Shown here: positions 61,235-64,000 of the stretch, one piece after another
Layout: each line of letters starts with the position of its first letter
Numbering within the stretch: position 1 is the stretch's first letter
Origin: an uncultured Desulfobulbus sp.
GTDB taxonomy: Bacteria > Desulfobacterota > Desulfobulbia > Desulfobulbales > Desulfobulbaceae
Length of the DNA stretch: 64,000 nt
Reading direction: 5' to 3'
NCBI RefSeq assembly: GCF_963664075.1
Contig: NZ_OY760916.1
Coordinates: 1,111,001-1,175,000 of the forward strand
Program-made: the position numbers and the translations under genes
Notes under the pieces: model-generated
What the model was told of the DNA's origin: nothing
Database searches by the model: none
The model's input: the letters and a program-made list of their open reading frames with translations, nothing else

Positions 61235-61265
61235 TTTGATCTTTGAAAACTGAACAGTAAGAGCG
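61235..61265 (+). other. 5' arm of the 16S precursor processing stem
   Basis: ttgatctttgaaaactgaac... (61235-61265) is nearly complementary to 62931-62964 (ccgctctatactgttcagtt...gatcaa), placed on either side of 16S. This is the usual RNase III processing stem of rRNA precursors. Confidence 0.75.
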
Positions 61266-61327
61266 GGCCAAGTAATTTTGGTTTTTTGATTGATTAGCAC
61301 CAATCATTTGTGATTGGTCAGGATATT

Positions 61328-62891
<1,564 letters not shown>

Positions 62892-62969
62892 TAAGGATAG
62901 ATGCAGCGATGACTGCATAAGGGATCAACCCCGCTCTATACTGTTCAGTTTTGAGAGATCAAAGGCATT

Positions 62970-63047
<78 letters not shown>

Positions 63048-63072
63048 GGCTTAGCTTTGATTTGTAAGGGTT

Positions 63073-63148
63073 GGGGGTGTAGCTCAGCTGGGAGAGCGCC
63101 TGCCTTGCACGCAGGAGGTCATCGGTTCGATCCCGTTCACCTCCACCA
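63073..63148 (+). tRNA. tRNA-Ala (anticodon TGC)
   Basis: gggggtg acceptor pairs with cacctcc; D arm agctcagctgggagagc; anticodon loop cttgcac (TGC) in stem ctgcc/... gcag; T arm tcggttcgatcccg with one mismatch; encoded CCA. Second tRNA of the spacer. Confidence 0.96.
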
Positions 63149-63167
63149 GTCTTTAGAAGCTTAAGAC

Positions 63168-63196
63168 AAGAATGTGATCCTCTGGATCATATTCTT
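63168..63196 (+). other. Hairpin in the tRNA-Ala to 23S spacer
   Basis: aagaatgtgatcc (63168-63180) pairs with ggatcatattctt (63184-63196) with one G-T wobble and a 3-base loop, then a T-rich run. It looks terminator-like but lies inside the rrn transcript, so it is probably a processing signal or an antiterminated site. Confidence 0.55.
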
Positions 63197-63368
63197 CTTT
63201 TAAACTTTTAAAAACATAGAAAGTTTATAGATCTTTGACAATTGAATAGCAGGGTATCTAAATCGTAGATACCAACTGGTGCTTGCAAGGCCAAGGCTTT
63301 GTGCACAACACAGTTGGTGTACTACAGAATTAAGCGTTTAGAGTTAACTTAGTTTATAAAAGACTTAT

Positions 63369-64000
<632 letters not shown>

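Larger units (their letters stand above)
60773..61327. other. rRNA operon leader region
   Basis: About 555 bases without protein genes. It holds a promoter at 61151-61179, leader hairpins gccgct/agcggc (61188-61193 with 61198-61203, loop gaca) and cttgcg/cgcaag (about 61214-61219 with 61225-61230), and the 5' arm of the 16S processing stem. The stretch 60773-61150 shows A/T-rich patches but no further element I can support. Confidence 0.6.

Noticed and set aside
60929-61307. Open frames on the minus strand in the rRNA leader
   Set aside because: They overlap the promoter, leader hairpins and processing stem, lack ribosome sites and show no protein-like pattern.

Overview
The window is bacterial chromosome with a 16S-tRNA-Ile-tRNA-Ala-23S operon at its right end. 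The rRNA style, the Na+-NQR operon, the Pst system and the gene types suggest a Gram-negative deltaproteobacterium, probably of the Desulfobulbales. This is an inference; no database comparison was possible.

Layout. 1-10.3 kb (minus strand): end of a phosphate-uptake operon (pstS, pstC, partial pstA), a repeat cluster upstream of pstS, an EAL protein, a periplasmic sugar dehydrogenase, three small genes (DUF1772, cupin, DUF4126) and a large hybrid histidine kinase. 10.6-48.6 kb: a lipopeptide gene cluster. Its left arm (plus strand) holds a Sfp-type phosphopantetheinyl transferase, a DUF697 membrane protein, an S12 serine-peptidase/beta-lactamase-like domain fused to an autotransporter barrel, and a type II thioesterase. 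Facing it, seven minus-strand genes run from 47.2 to 16.0 kb: SPFH protein, PotD-like lipoprotein, SyrD/PvdE-type exporter, terminating NRPS (C-A-PCP-TE), a 4655-residue FAAL/PKS/aminotransferase/NRPS, asparagine synthetase, and an NRPS with an arginine-methyltransferase-like domain set inside an adenylation domain. A second DUF697 gene lies divergently at the right border. 48.8-52.8 kb: D-lactate dehydrogenase-type flavoprotein and a YkvI-type transporter. 53.3-60.5 kb: apbE-nqrABCDEF and a small NqrM-like gene. 60.6-64 kb: a small hypothetical gene and the rRNA operon.

How the cluster probably works: FAAL loads a fatty acid on ACP1; KS/AT add one malonyl unit; the aminotransferase turns the beta-keto group into a beta-amino group (iturin/mycosubtilin logic). 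The NRPS modules then add a Thr-like residue, an unassigned residue, an aromatic residue (methyltransferase-like domain, then epimerised) and an Asp-like residue, and the TE releases the chain. One carrier domain has no adenylation domain of its own, and two condensation domains stand side by side. The exporter, binding protein and SPFH protein share the transcript. Specificity calls come from pocket residues aligned by eye to GrsA-PheA and are tentative.
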